Below are positions 1 through 11,233 of a stretch of DNA of 24,643 nucleotides, one piece after another. This stretch comes from Acephala macrosclerotiorum (taxonomy: Eukaryota > Ascomycota > Leotiomycetes > Helotiales > Mollisiaceae). A program made the translations under genes and the position numbers. Every line of letters begins with the position of its first letter. Positions within the stretch are counted from its first letter, which is position 1. Location of the stretch: the NCBI GenBank assembly GCA_014904845.1, contig MU119711.1:1-24643 (forward strand). The letters run 5' to 3'. The notes under the pieces were generated by a model that was not told the origin of the DNA, searched no databases, and saw nothing but the letters and a program-made list of their open reading frames with translations.

Positions 1-357
1 ATAATATTAATTACGTATTTTTTAATATATAAAAAATTTTTATTTATTATAAATTAATTAATAATTTTTTTTTATTTTTATTTTAATTAATTAATTAATT
101 AATTTACGAATTACAAATTATTTCAAATAAATTTAATTTATTAATTAAAACGAATTAATTTATAATTGGATTTTTTTATTTTATATTTTATTATTTTTTT
201 ATAATAAAATTTTTTTAAAAAAATAAAATTTATTATTATATATTTTTAATAATAATAATATTAATATTTAAAGTTTTAATAAAACGATTATTAATAAATA
301 TAATAATAATAAATAAATTAAAAAATAAAATTTAAAATATATAAAAAATAAAAATAT
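1..357. other. Heavily mutated AT-rich substrate, left flank
   Basis: This stretch has no gene. It is almost pure A and T, with only scattered C and G, several of them in CpG, and resembles 7937-16069 and 24512-24643 in composition. It contains a short TTAA-type simple repeat at about 83-104. The composition changes near 358, where the first direct repeat of element A begins. I read it as the left part of an old, repeatedly RIP-mutated region into which element A was inserted. I see no regulatory site that can be supported. Confidence 0.6.
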
Positions 358-604
358 TAAAAAAACAAATAAAATTCGAATATAATTCACGTAAATAAAA
401 TACAATAAATACGAATTATAAAATTAATTTTATATAAACTAATTTAATAATATTGTATTTTATTGTATTTATTTTTTTTATTTAAAAAAAAAATATTTAA
501 TATATAAAATATTCAATGTATTATACGAAACGTAAATAGTTTTATTGATTGTATTAACGTATTTAACACGTGATTTAATATTTCGAATTACGTTTTTCGC
601 GATA
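358..604 (-). repeat. Direct repeat of element A, copy 1 (probable LTR)
   Basis: This copy aligns along its whole length with 7691-7936. Shared landmarks in order are ACAAATAAAATTCGAATATA, TTGTATTTTATTGTATTTAT, GATTGTATTAACGTA and ATTTCGAATTACGTTT, ending at CGCGATA in both. Most differences are transitions, and this copy usually carries the T or A, so it is the more degraded of the two. A few one-base indels lie in homopolymer runs. Similarity fades just outside 354-604. On the minus strand just upstream of the repeat, 605-636 contains an A-rich tract that could be a worn polypurine tract. The type (LTR or other repeat) is inferred. Confidence 0.7.
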
Positions 605-777
605 TTAGTAATTTTTTCTTTGTAATAAAAAATATTATACAATGTATTAAATATTTAAAAAAACGTAATTAAAAAACGTTATAAAAAAATAAATCAAAAA
701 AAATAAATTTACAATATTACTATATATAATACGTAATTTAATCTCGCAATTTAACGTTGTACGATATTAACAAATAT

Positions 778-811
778 AAAAAAAAAAAAAAAATTTTTTT
801 TTTTTTTTTTT
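778..811. repeat. A16-T18 homopolymer palindrome
   Basis: Sixteen A are followed directly by eighteen T, giving a perfect 32-bp self-complementary core. Such tracts disfavour nucleosomes and can form hairpins or cruciforms. The length may be affected by sequencing or assembly error in homopolymers. I see no neighbouring element that gives it a role. Confidence 0.8.
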
Positions 812-880
812 AAGTTTTATATAATAGAAAATTGACGTATTATTCGTATAATAAAATTTTCGTTTTTTATAATACTATTG

Positions 881-901
881 TTATTATTATTATTATTATT
901 A
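881..901. repeat. ATT trinucleotide microsatellite
   Basis: Seven consecutive TTA units occur inside the left part of element A. It is a simple repeat with no visible function, and similar short AAT/ATT runs occur at 11211-11233 and 12501-12523. Confidence 0.85.
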
Positions 902-1790
902 CGTTTTTTAATAAAAATTTAATTTTATATATTAAAAATTAATAAATAATACTTTTGTATTATAATAATTTGTAATAAATAATTTTAATTTTATTAGAAT
1001 ATAATATATTTTTCATATGAAATCGTATTATATTTTAATAAATTACAATATATAAATTGTTGTACGTTAATATTTTTTTAATTCAATCGAGAAATATTAT
1101 TATTATAAAATCGTATATTGAATATTTTTAACGTAAATTTAATTCGTTTTTCGAATATATTAAATTGATTAATTATTTCGATAAATATTATAATAATTAC
1201 AAATAATACGATTACGTTATTTATTATTATTCGTTTTTTTCGTTTTCAAACGAAAAAAAAAATAATAATAAAAATAATAAAAAATTTAATTTTTCTAATG
1301 AAAATACTTCGATTTTTCAGTTTAAAAAATCTACTATTAATACGTTTATACGACGAGACTTTTTATTAAATATATAAAATAATTCGATCGTTTTAAATTA
1401 ATCGAAATACGTATAATCGTTTTTTTTGTTTACAAATATAAACAATATTTCGTTTTACGTTAAGTTTTTCAAGTCTCGTATAAAATTTTTTTAAATAAAA
1501 ATTGAAACGTTTTTTCAATTTTTATATAGTATTTAAAATAAATACTAGAATAAAAAAATTAAAAAAAAAATTCAAATTAAACAATTAAATTAATAATTTC
1601 AATTTTTTTGATTTTTTATTCGTACGATTTACAAATAAATATAAATGTGAAATTCGTATAATATATAAATAAATATAAATAATATTAACGTATTTCAAAC
1701 TTTTAAAACAATTTTTAATTTTATTTTTTTTTTTATTTGATTCAATTTTCAATTCGTATAACGATTTTATTAATATTTAAAAAAAAATTT

Positions 1791-2038
1791 AACGCTTTAT
1801 TTGATATTAATTTGATTATTACGTTTATTAAATTGTTTTGTTTATTAATTTAACGTATTTTCGTAAATTTTTTGTATTTGTACAATTATTAAAAACTTAT
1901 AATATTGATTATTAAACGTTTTATTTGATATTAATTTGATTATTACGTTTATTAAATTGTTTTGTTTATTAATTTAACGTATTTTCGTAAATTTTTTGTA
2001 TTTGTACGATTATTAAAAAATTATAATATTGATTATAA
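1791..2038. repeat. Tandem duplication, two units of 124 bp
   Basis: Unit 1 (1791-1914) and unit 2 (1915-2038) are nearly identical. I see differences only at the CTTTAT/GTTTTAT start (C to T), ACAATT/ACGATT, AAAACTT/AAAAATT and around the last few bases. A third start may survive as TGCTTT at 2041, but it does not continue. The units share the same C-depleted composition as their surroundings. The much higher identity than between the LTR-like or C copies indicates that the duplication arose after most of the RIP damage, perhaps by replication slippage. Confidence 0.9.
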
Positions 2039-5000
2039 AATGCTTTTTTTTAATTGTATTTAATTTAATTAAATATTCGTATAACGAATATAAATCAATA
2101 CAAATAATAATCAATAAAAATAAAAAATCTAATTAAATAATAATTATTTCAATCGTATTATTAATTACTATTATTATATTTATTTTTTCGATTATACTAT
2201 AAATCTCAAATACTAATACGTTTTTCGTAACGCGTTTACTTTTTGTATTGTTTCAATAAATTAAATTACTTCAAATCGTAAAAATATTTTTTTTATACGA
2301 TTCGTTTGTAATAATAATTTCGTATTTGATTTAAAAATTCAAATTTTTATTATTTATAAATAAATCGTCTATAAAAACGAAAAACTTCATATAATAAAAA
2401 TCAATAGAAATATATTTAATTTTTTTTTTAAATTATTTAATTATTATTTTAAATATTTATTTAAAATTATAATTTTTGCGTTTATAAATTCTTAGTATTG
2501 AATTATTATATTCAAATTAAACATTGTTTTCGATTAGTAAATCGTTATTAAATACGCACTACGAGTTTATTATTTTTAATATTTTTTCATATAAATATTA
2601 AATTTTAAATTTATGAATTATAATTTTTTTTTTTGATTTTTTTAAACGAATACGATTTCGTTTTTTTTTTAGTGAAAAATATTTCTATTAAAAATTAATA
2701 AAATATCGTATAAAAACACTTTAATTAATTTTATAAAAAATTGAATTTTTTTTAATTTTTAATTTTTTAATTTAATAAAATTCTCGTTTTTTAAAATTAA
2801 TGTATTATTCGTTTGTATTTTTACGATTTCGAATGCGTTTTTTGAAATTATAATTATTAAATATAAATTATACGTAAAAGTTTTTATTTTAAATTTAATT
2901 TAATAATATTTATTATACATTATTTATTAATATATTTTTATTTTTAGTATTTTATACAACGATTTTCGTACGATTATTATTGTATTTTTTAAAAATTAAT
3001 TTCGTATTTTTTTTAAAAACGTAAATTAAAATTAAACGATTTAAAAATATTGTAAATTATACGTATATTTAAATTATATTTCGATTAAAAAATTTGATTT
3101 TTTATCGTACGAAAAATAGAATTAAAATTAAAATCAATTATTAATTCGTTTTTTAAATCGTTAATAATTGTATAAAAATAATTTTTTTGTTTTTATTATT
3201 ATATATTTAAATAATAAATTTTGATTTCTCGTACAAATAATTCGTTGATTTTTTTTTGATTTTATTTATAAATCGAAAATTAAAAATAGATTTTTAATAA
3301 ATAATAAAATTATATTGTACGAACTTGAAAATTTTTTTTATAATTAAATTTTCAATTTTTTACTTTTATAATTTTTAAAATAATTATTTCAAAATTAAAA
3401 TCACTTTTTTTTTTCTTAAATTTTTTATTAATTTTATATTATTTTACTTTTTTTTCGTTATAAATATTATTAAAATCTATTGTTTTTTTATATAACAATT
3501 ATAAATTAATTGTAAATTTTTTCAATATTATTAATACGAATTTTATATTGTCGTATATTTCGACGTAAAATAATTACTATTGATTTTATCGTACGAAATT
3601 GATTTTCGACGTTTTTATTTTTAAATTAATCGTTAATTTATTAATAATTATTTTATTATTAATCGATTTATTATACGTTGTTTTAATTTTATTTTTTTAA
3701 CAATTTTTTTATATAAAAAATTTTTATTACTATAAAACGAAAATTGATTAATTCGTACAATATATTAATCGTATATATTTTTTTATTAACAAATAATAAT
3801 TTGTACAATTTTATTTATTTTTTTTTTCTCGTTATATTCGTATATTTAATTATAATAATAATATCAAAATATAAATCGTACGAAATTTATTTCTTATAAT
3901 AAAAACATTTTATATTTATTGTTTTATATTTAATTATCGTATTTTATTTATTATCGTACGAATAATTTTTATTTTTTTTATTATAAATAAAAATAAAACG
4001 TTTATTTTAATTATTTTTAAATATATTTCGAAAATAAAAAAAATTAAAATTAATTTATTTGATTTAATAAAATCGTTTACGATTTTTACGATTATTTATA
4101 AAATTGATTTTTTATTTAATTATTCGTTTTTCAATTTTTATTAAAAAATCTCATATAAACGTCGTAAAAATATATAATATTTTTCGATTTTATTAATATT
4201 ATTATAAATTTTTATAAATATTTTTTTAACGTTAATTATTATCGTACAAATTTTTTTTTAGAATTCGATTAATATAAAAATCTTTTCGATATTATATACA
4301 AAAAAATCTAATAAATTTTAATATATATTAATTCAATACATATAAAAAGTATTTTAAATTGTTTTTATCGATTTATTTTTCAAAAATCGTACAATAATAA
4401 ATATTATTATTTTATTAATTATTTGAAATATTAATTTCTCGTTTAAATAAAATACGTTTATTAGTACAAAGTAATTAAAATTGTAATTATTTTTTAAATT
4501 GAATTTAAATCGTTTAAACGATTTTAAATAAAATTAATATTTCTTATAAAATTTCGTAAAACGTTTAATTGTTTTTAATTCGATATTATTATATTTAGTT
4601 CGTACGAAAAACGTAAATAGTTTTTATACGAAAAAATATTTAAATCGTTAATATAATTAATAAAATTCGACGTCGATTAAATAATTATATATTATAGTTT
4701 TTTTTGTACGATTTAAAAGTATTTACAAATAATTTTATTTTCGTACAATAAAAATAATTTTATTTTTTTAAAATAAAACGTTTTTCAAATTATTGAATTT
4801 GATTTTTATACGATTTATATTTTGTATATAAAACAAAAATATCAAAAAAAAATTTTATATACTAATTAGTTATCAATAGTACTAGCGACTTGCCAATAGC
4901 GCGCACTATGCAATTATTGTATGTTTAAAACTTTGACGTCTAATAATAATCGATTAGTAAGTGAATTTAAATTTATAAGAACACTAAAACTCTCGATTTT

Positions 5001-5440
5001 CGGCGATTACAAACGATTGCGCGCGATTTTTATACAATTACATTTAATTAATTGAGTCGCTTAATTTCTAAGTATTTTATTTTAAGTTCTCAATACTCAA
5101 TACTAATTAATTGTAGTACTCGCTCGCAGTATTTATTAGTACTTTTTACGCACGTAAATTTTATTTGAATCAATTGATTCTACGATCAGATTTTAAATAG
5201 TATTAATATTTTCAATTTTTATTTTTATCTATTTATATGATTTATAAGACGATAAAGATCTATTAATCGAATAAAGCGCGATTGTTAGTTTTTTGACGAA
5301 GAATATCAAAATTCAATAGTTTTCAATTTTACAATTTAATATTTCAATACGCGTTCAATAGATTTACTTAAAACTTTTATAATAAACTAAATAAGTACTA
5401 TAAATTATAAGTTTCAAATATTTAAATATTTAATTTTAAA

Positions 5441-5500
5441 TTGATATTATTAGTAATACTTTAATACTATTGACATTGGATTAATATTATTAGTACTAGA
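5441..5500 (+). repeat. Subterminal 20-bp repeat array in unit C, copy 1
   Basis: Three imperfect 20-bp units start at 5441, 5461 and 5481, each of the form TTRATAYTATTRRYAWTRGA, the third containing the palindrome TAGTACTA. The same array occurs in the other copy at 21861-21920. Short repeats just inside the end of a transposon often bind its transposase, but that role is inferred here from position only. Confidence 0.6.
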
Positions 5501-5546
5501 TTAAAATAATCGATAGCGCTAGCAATCGATTAAATTGCTATTGGCT

Positions 5547-5566
5547 CGCTAATAGCGCTATTAACG
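5547..5566. repeat. Near-perfect 20-bp palindrome in unit C, copy 1
   Basis: CGCTAATAGCGCTATTAACG is self-complementary except for one base pair. The counterpart at 21796-21815 is perfect, so this copy appears to have lost symmetry by a single G-to-A change. It lies between a TTGGCT motif and CACGTGTCTTTCGG, the best conserved stretch of the unit. Confidence 0.8.
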
Positions 5567-5613
5567 CACGTGTCTTTCGGTAAAACGATTGAGAAAAAAT
5601 ATTTTTTCTGATA

Positions 5614-7690
5614 AACGATATATTTTTTAAAACGATATAAAATGTAATTCGTTTGAGTAATATTTTGATTTTTATTGTTTTTTTTGTAATAATTAATTTT
5701 CTTTTGAAACGAATTTAATAATTTTTAATTATTGTACGATTTAATTGAATTGTAATATTTTGTTATTATAATATTAAAAATTGAAATTTTTTGACAATTG
5801 AAATTTTAATAGTTTTTGTATTCGATATAATTCTTTGAAATACGTTCAATAAATAGTAATTTTTAAACGTAAAATTTAATACTTCGTACAATTAATTAAA
5901 TATATTATTTCAAATTAAAATATAAATTATTATTTGATTATTTAAAATCGAAATAATTTTTAATTTATTTATTTCGTTTAATTCGATAATAAAATTATCG
6001 TATGAAATTTTTTTAACAATTAAAAATATTGTTTATTACTTTAAAATTTCTTTTTTTTGTTTTTTAATTTCGTTTTTATTCGACAATTTTTCGTATTTTA
6101 TTAAAAATTATTATATTTTTTTTTTTGAATATTTTTAATTTTATAATAAATTAATTTTTGAATTATTTATATACTTTCGTATATTTCGTATTTGTATATC
6201 GATTAAATCAATATTTCGATTTCTTATAAACGTAATATTTTTTTTGAAAACAAATATTCTTTTTATAAAAATTCTTTTGAAAAAATTTTTTATTTTCGTA
6301 AATATTTATACGAAATAAATAGTGATTTTTTATTTTTTTATATATATAATTTATTTAATACTATTTAAATTATTATTAGTTTAAATCTCGTTAATAAAAT
6401 ATAAACAATTTTTTAATTCGTATAATAATTTCAATTACAAATCTCAAATCAATATACAATTTTTTAAACGTTAAAATAAATTTAAATAATACGTAATTAC
6501 ATTTTTCGATATTTTTATATATATTAAATATTTAATTTTAAAAATTATATTTATTTTAGTATTATTATAACAATCTCTATTATATTATACGAAGTTTATT
6601 TAATGTAATTTTTAAATATTCGAATTTAAATTTGTTCAAATTTTTAATAATCGTATTATATAGTGTAATTTTTTGTTATTCGATTAAATACTTTTAATAA
6701 TTTTTTTTTATTTCGAAATAAATTTTAATTATTTCGATTATTATTCGAAATTCGTACGTTTTTTTTAGTAATTTTTTCATAATAAAATTTTAATATTCGT
6801 TTTTTGAATATTATTAAAAATACTATATAAAATTAAATTTTTTCAATTTTAATTTTTTTATATAAATCGAAAAAAATTTGAAATTTAATATTTAAAATAT
6901 TGTATTACTTTTTTTCGTATTTCGCTTTATTTCTATATATTTTTATTAAATTTACAAACAATTTCAATAAACGTAAAATATCGTACGAAATAATAAAAAT
7001 TATTCGTACGAAAAATAAATATAATATAAAATTGAATTGAAAATACAATTAATAAAATAATCGTAATATTTTATTTCAAAGTAATAAAAAATTTATACAA
7101 TTATCAAATTTTAATTTAATTGTAAATTTAAATAATAATATTTTTAGTATTATTATATGAATTTTTTTATTAAATAAATATTATTTCAATTGAAATTAAT
7201 TATTAAACTTTTTTATATAAATTTGAATTTTTTTTTTGTTTATTAATACGAAGTTTTCTCTTTAAAATATTATTAAAAAACTTTTATATAAAAGTTTGAT
7301 TTTAATCGAACTTTGATTTATACGTCGTAAATAATTAAATACGTATAAATTAATTTAAATATTTTACGATTTATTATATTTTAAATTTTTTTCGTTTATT
7401 TTTTGAAAATTTTTTAAAATTCATTTTATATATTTTTGTTTTAATATTTGTATATTAATCAATTTATTAATAAAAAAACAAAATAAATATTAATACGAGA
7501 TTTAATTTTTTTTTTTTATCGTATAATTAATATTTTTTTTTTAAATTTTTTTTATTAAAATGAAATTATATTTAAAAATAAAAAATAATATTTTTATATA
7601 ATGATTTAATTAGTCGATCGTACAACGATATATTCGTACAATCAAAAGAAATTCTAATTATTTTGTAGTTTTACAATTATTGATCAATAT
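5614..7690. other. Interior of element A, right part, no surviving gene
   Basis: This is T-rich, C-depleted sequence without open frames, like 605-4843. TCGTACGA occurs at 6981-6988 and 7004-7011. If element A is read on the minus strand this would be its 5' part, next to the 7691 repeat. I looked for a primer-binding site beside that repeat and could not identify one. The sequence just beyond the repeat, reading on the minus strand, starts ATATTGATCAATAATTG. Confidence 0.45.
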
Positions 7691-7936
7691 TGAAAAAACA
7701 AATAAAATTCGAATATAATTTACATAAATAAAATACGACGAATACGAATTACAAAATTAATTTTATATAAATTAATTCAATGATATTGTATTTTATTGTA
7801 TTTATTCTTTTATTTAAAGAAAAAATACTCAATATATAGAATATTCAATACGTCGTACAAAACGCAAATAATTTCATCGATTGTATTAACGTACTCGATA
7901 CGTGATTTGATATTTCGAATTACGTTTCTCGCGATA
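7691..7936 (-). repeat. Direct repeat of element A, copy 2 (probable LTR)
   Basis: This is the better preserved partner of 358-604. It keeps C or G at many places where copy 1 has T or A, for example TACGACGAATACG against TACAATAAATACG, TACTCGATACGTG against TATTTAACACGTG, and CTCGCGATA against TTCGCGATA. It begins TGAAAAAAC on the plus strand (TAAAAAAAC in copy 1) and ends CGCGATA. A TTG-initiated frame of 68 codons (7796-8002) overlaps this repeat and runs into the flank. It has no counterpart in copy 1, which is frameshifted and stopped, so it is not a gene. Confidence 0.7.
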
Positions 7937-10900
7937 AAAACTAAAAAAAAAGTATTTAAAAATCGAATTATAATAATAAATTTTGTAAAACGTTTAAAAT
8001 GAAAAATTAAAAAAAAAAAAAATTAATTAATTGAAAAATAAAATTTTCAAATAATAATTTAATATTAAAAATAATAATTTTATTAAAAAAATTTTATTAT
8101 AAAATTTTTTTAAAAATATAATATTATTTTTAAAAATTTCAAAAAAAAAAAAATAATTATTAATATTTTAAAAACATTAAATTTCGTTATAATAATTATT
8201 AATTAATAATAAAAAAATAATATTTAATATTTGATTTTAATAAATATTAAAATTGTTATAATAAAAAAAATATTAAAAATCGTTGATTTTATAAAACAAT
8301 TTTTTTAAAATTTTTATAAAATATTTAAAAAAACGAATTAATTTGTTTTTATTATTAAAAACTTTATAATATTTGAAATTAATTTTATAAAAATCGATTT
8401 TTTATTATTAATTAAAAATATATATATTATTATTATTTTTAAATTATATTTTAATTTATATAAATTAATTAATTTAAATAAAAAATATAAAATATTAATT
8501 ATTAAAACGAAATATTATATTATTTTTATATATATAATTTAAAATATTAAAAGTTTTTAATTATTTATTATTATTAAATAAAATTTAAAATTCGTTAAAA
8601 TAATAATTATAAAAATAAAAATTAAATACAAAATCGAATATAATTTTTTTTTTTATAAATAATATAAAAAAAATCTTTTTAAAAAAATTATTTATTATTA
8701 TAATAAAAATATAAATTAAATATAAAAATAATAATTTATAAAATAATATATTTCGAGATTTTAAAAATTTTAATTTTATTTATACGATTATAATTAATTT
8801 TTTTTTAAAAATTTTATTTATATTAAAATATTAAAAATTATTATATTCGTATATATTTTCAAATTAAAAAAATATTAAAAAAAAAATATATCGTAAAAAA
8901 TTAAATATTAATATTATTAAAAAATAATATAATATTAAAATTTATTTTTAATTTTTATATTTTAATAAAAAAAATTTATTTTTAATTTTTTAATATTATT
9001 TTATATAAAATAAATATAATTAAAATAAGTATTATTAATTTAAAAACAAATATAAATAAAATAATATAAAAATTAAAATTATTTTTTTCGATTTTTTATA
9101 AAACGTTTTTTTTAATAAAGAAAAAATAAATAAAATTTTAAATAAAAAAATTTTTAATAAAAAAACGAAAAAATAATTTTTTATAATAATATTATTATTT
9201 TTAAACGTAAATATAAAAAGAAAATATTTGAAAAATAATATAAAATATTAATTATTTTATTTTATTAAACAAAAATAAAATCGAAAAATTTTCAAATAAA
9301 AAAATAAAAAAAATAATTTTATCGTTAAATAATTTTAATTTAAAATTATTTAATATAAACGTTAATACGATATATAAATTCAAATTTAAAAAAGAACAAT
9401 TTATTAATTTAATCGATAAAATTAAATTTTTTTTTAAAAAATAAAAAAATTAATTCGAATAATTTAAAACGTAAAAAATATTTTAAAAATATATTAAAAA
9501 ATATATAAAATATTTATTATTATAAATCGTTTTAATATTAAAAAAATTACAATTTATTTTTAAACAATTAATATTTTTATTTATTAAAAATTAATTATAA
9601 AAATTTAAAAAAAAAATATTTAATAAAATAATATTTAATTAAAATTTTTTTAAAATTTATAAAAATATTAATTCGTTTATTCGTATTAAAACAATTTAAT
9701 ATATAATATAATAAAAAAAAAATTTATTTTCAATTATAATAAAAATATTTTAAAATCGATTTAATTATAAAATATTTAAAAAAAATAAAATCTTTTATTA
9801 AAATTTTTAATTTTTAATTATAATAAAAAATTATTAAAAATTATTAATTAATTAATACGTTTATAAAAATAAATTTAATAATTTTAAAAAATATTAATAT
9901 ATATTTTTTTATAAATAAATCTTTTAAAAAATTCATTAAATATTTTTACGTTTTATTAATAAATTTTTTTTTTAAATACGATTAATTTATATTAAACGTT
10001 CGAAATAAAAGTATAATAATTTTTATAATTTTATTAAAATCTTTACGAATAATAATATTATTTTAAGAAATAATTAATTCGATAATTTAATTCGTTCGAA
10101 TTATTATAATAATTTTAGAAAAAGTATTTTTTAAAATCGTAATATTATTTTTAAATAATATAAAAATTAAAAAATTTTATACGAATTATAATAACGAATT
10201 AATATTTTTAAAAATTTATTAATTCGTTTTTAAATATATTTAAAATTTAAATAAAACGTTAAATCAAATTAAAAAAATTTAAATTATAATTTTATTAAAA
10301 CGAAATAATTATTATTAATTTTATTTGTAATTTTAAAAAATATTTTTTTAAAAATATAAAAATTTTTAAAATTAAAGTTTTTATTAAAATTTGTATTTAT
10401 TATAAAATATAAATTTAATATTTTAATATTATTATTAAATCGTTATATCGATTAATTAAAAAAAACGAATTTTTCAAATAAAAAAAAAAATAAAAATCGT
10501 TATAATATTTTTATAAAATAAATTTATAACGATTTTAATATTTTATAAAAATTTATTATAATTTTATTAATAAATAAAAAATAATTATTTTAAAAATTAA
10601 TATTAATTAATAAAAATAAGAAAAAATATTTAATTAATTTAACAATAAAAAATAAAAACGAATAATTTAATACGAATTAAAATTTTAAAATATTATTAAA
10701 TGAAATTATAATATAATAAAAAAAAATATTGAAAATTTTTAAAAAAAATTTATAAATTACGATTTTAATTATATAGTATTTATTTTATTTTTAAAACGAA
10801 TATTAATATATTTATCGTTTAATTAAAATAAATAATAATTAATTATGAATTTATTTAAATATAATTATTCGATTTTAAAATTAAATATATTAAAAAAAAT

Positions 10901-11210
10901 ATTTATATTATTATAAACGAATTATTTAAAAAATTATAAATAAAAAAAATATTAATAAATTTATTATAATCGAATTTAATTATATTAAAATAATTTTAAT
11001 TTCAATTAAAAAATGTAAAATTAATCGAAAAATTAAAAATAAATCGTTTATAATTAAAAATAAATATGTAAAATAAAAATATTTATTTGAATTATTAAAT
11101 TAAATTTTTTTTTTTTTTAAATTTAATATTTTTAATTTTCAATTATTGATATTAATTATATTTTTTATATATATTATATAAAATTTTTTTTTGAAATTAA
11201 TAAATTATTA

Positions 11211-11233
11211 AATAATAATAATAATAATAATAA
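11211..11233. repeat. AAT trinucleotide microsatellite
   Basis: An uninterrupted run of AAT units of about 23 bp lies in the central AT desert. It is a simple repeat with no visible role. Confidence 0.85.

Larger units (their letters stand above)
605..4843. other. Interior of element A, left part, no surviving gene
   Basis: There is no open frame of any length here, and stop codons are dense on both strands. The plus strand is T-rich, especially from about 2600 to 4800. Most C residues are in CpG, with CpA depleted, CC and GG almost absent and TpA abundant, as expected after RIP. The stretch holds a poly-A/poly-T palindrome (778-811), an ATT microsatellite (881-901), a 124-bp tandem duplication (1791-2038) and many copies of TCGTACGA or near matches. 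It is probably the ruined coding body of element A, but I could not recognise a protein motif. Confidence 0.5.
4844..5613 (+). mobile_element. Unit C, copy 1: GC-richer MITE-like insertion (left arm of inverted repeat)
   Basis: This island of about 770 bp stands out from its surroundings in having CC, GG, GC and CpA dinucleotides and roughly 30% GC. It matches 21749-22516 in reverse complement from end to end, with almost no length difference. Over the outer 330 bp I counted 57 mismatches, all transitions (roughly 83% identity). The ends are AT-rich and weakly inverted: TATCAAAAAAAAATTTT at the left, and the reverse complement of the right end reads TATCAGAAAAAATATTTT. Near both ends an AGCGA...GCCAATAGC motif occurs in opposite orientation. 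This points to a non-autonomous terminal-inverted-repeat transposon. No transposase or other open frame is present, and no target-site duplication is certain. Alternatives are a solo LTR or a piece of a larger repeat. Confidence 0.65.
358..7936 (-). mobile_element. Element A: degenerate LTR-retrotransposon-like element
   Basis: Two direct repeats (358-604 and 7691-7936) enclose about 7.1 kb that is less AT-extreme than the DNA on either side, and the composition changes at both outer edges. Size and terminal direct repeats fit an LTR retrotransposon. No reading frame survives, so gag, protease, reverse transcriptase and integrase cannot be recognised. The plus strand of the interior is T-rich. 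Coding strands are usually purine-rich, so the original sense strand was probably minus. Read that way the LTR would start TATCGCG (from TGTCGCG) and end TTTTTTCA in the 7691 copy, matching the TG...CA rule after RIP. I find no convincing target-site duplication: the 5 bp outside each end differ. Unit C is inserted at 4844-5613. The alternative is two dispersed copies of a short repeat rather than paired LTRs. Confidence 0.55.

Noticed and set aside
1791..2038. CRISPR-like or satellite array
   Set aside because: There are only two units of 124 bp, directly adjacent, without spacers. The 20-bp repeats in unit C are also contiguous and only three units long.
2960..4750. TCGTACGA as an operator for a regulator
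   Set aside because: Sites are spread irregularly through a dead element with no promoter or gene nearby, so a compositional or fossil origin is more likely.
4844..5613. A small effector-type gene hidden in a GC-richer island of an AT isochore
   Set aside because: Stops interrupt all six frames in both copies, and the island is an inverted repeat family member with palindromes, not a single-copy gene.
353..7941. Target-site duplication for element A
   Set aside because: The 5 bp outside the repeats (AATAT and AAAAC) do not match even allowing for RIP-type changes.
7796..8002. An open frame of 68 codons starting with TTG
   Set aside because: It starts with TTG and not ATG, straddles the end of a direct repeat into unrelated flank, is lysine- and isoleucine-rich as any AT-rich frame would be, and the matching repeat at 358-604 has a frameshift and stops.
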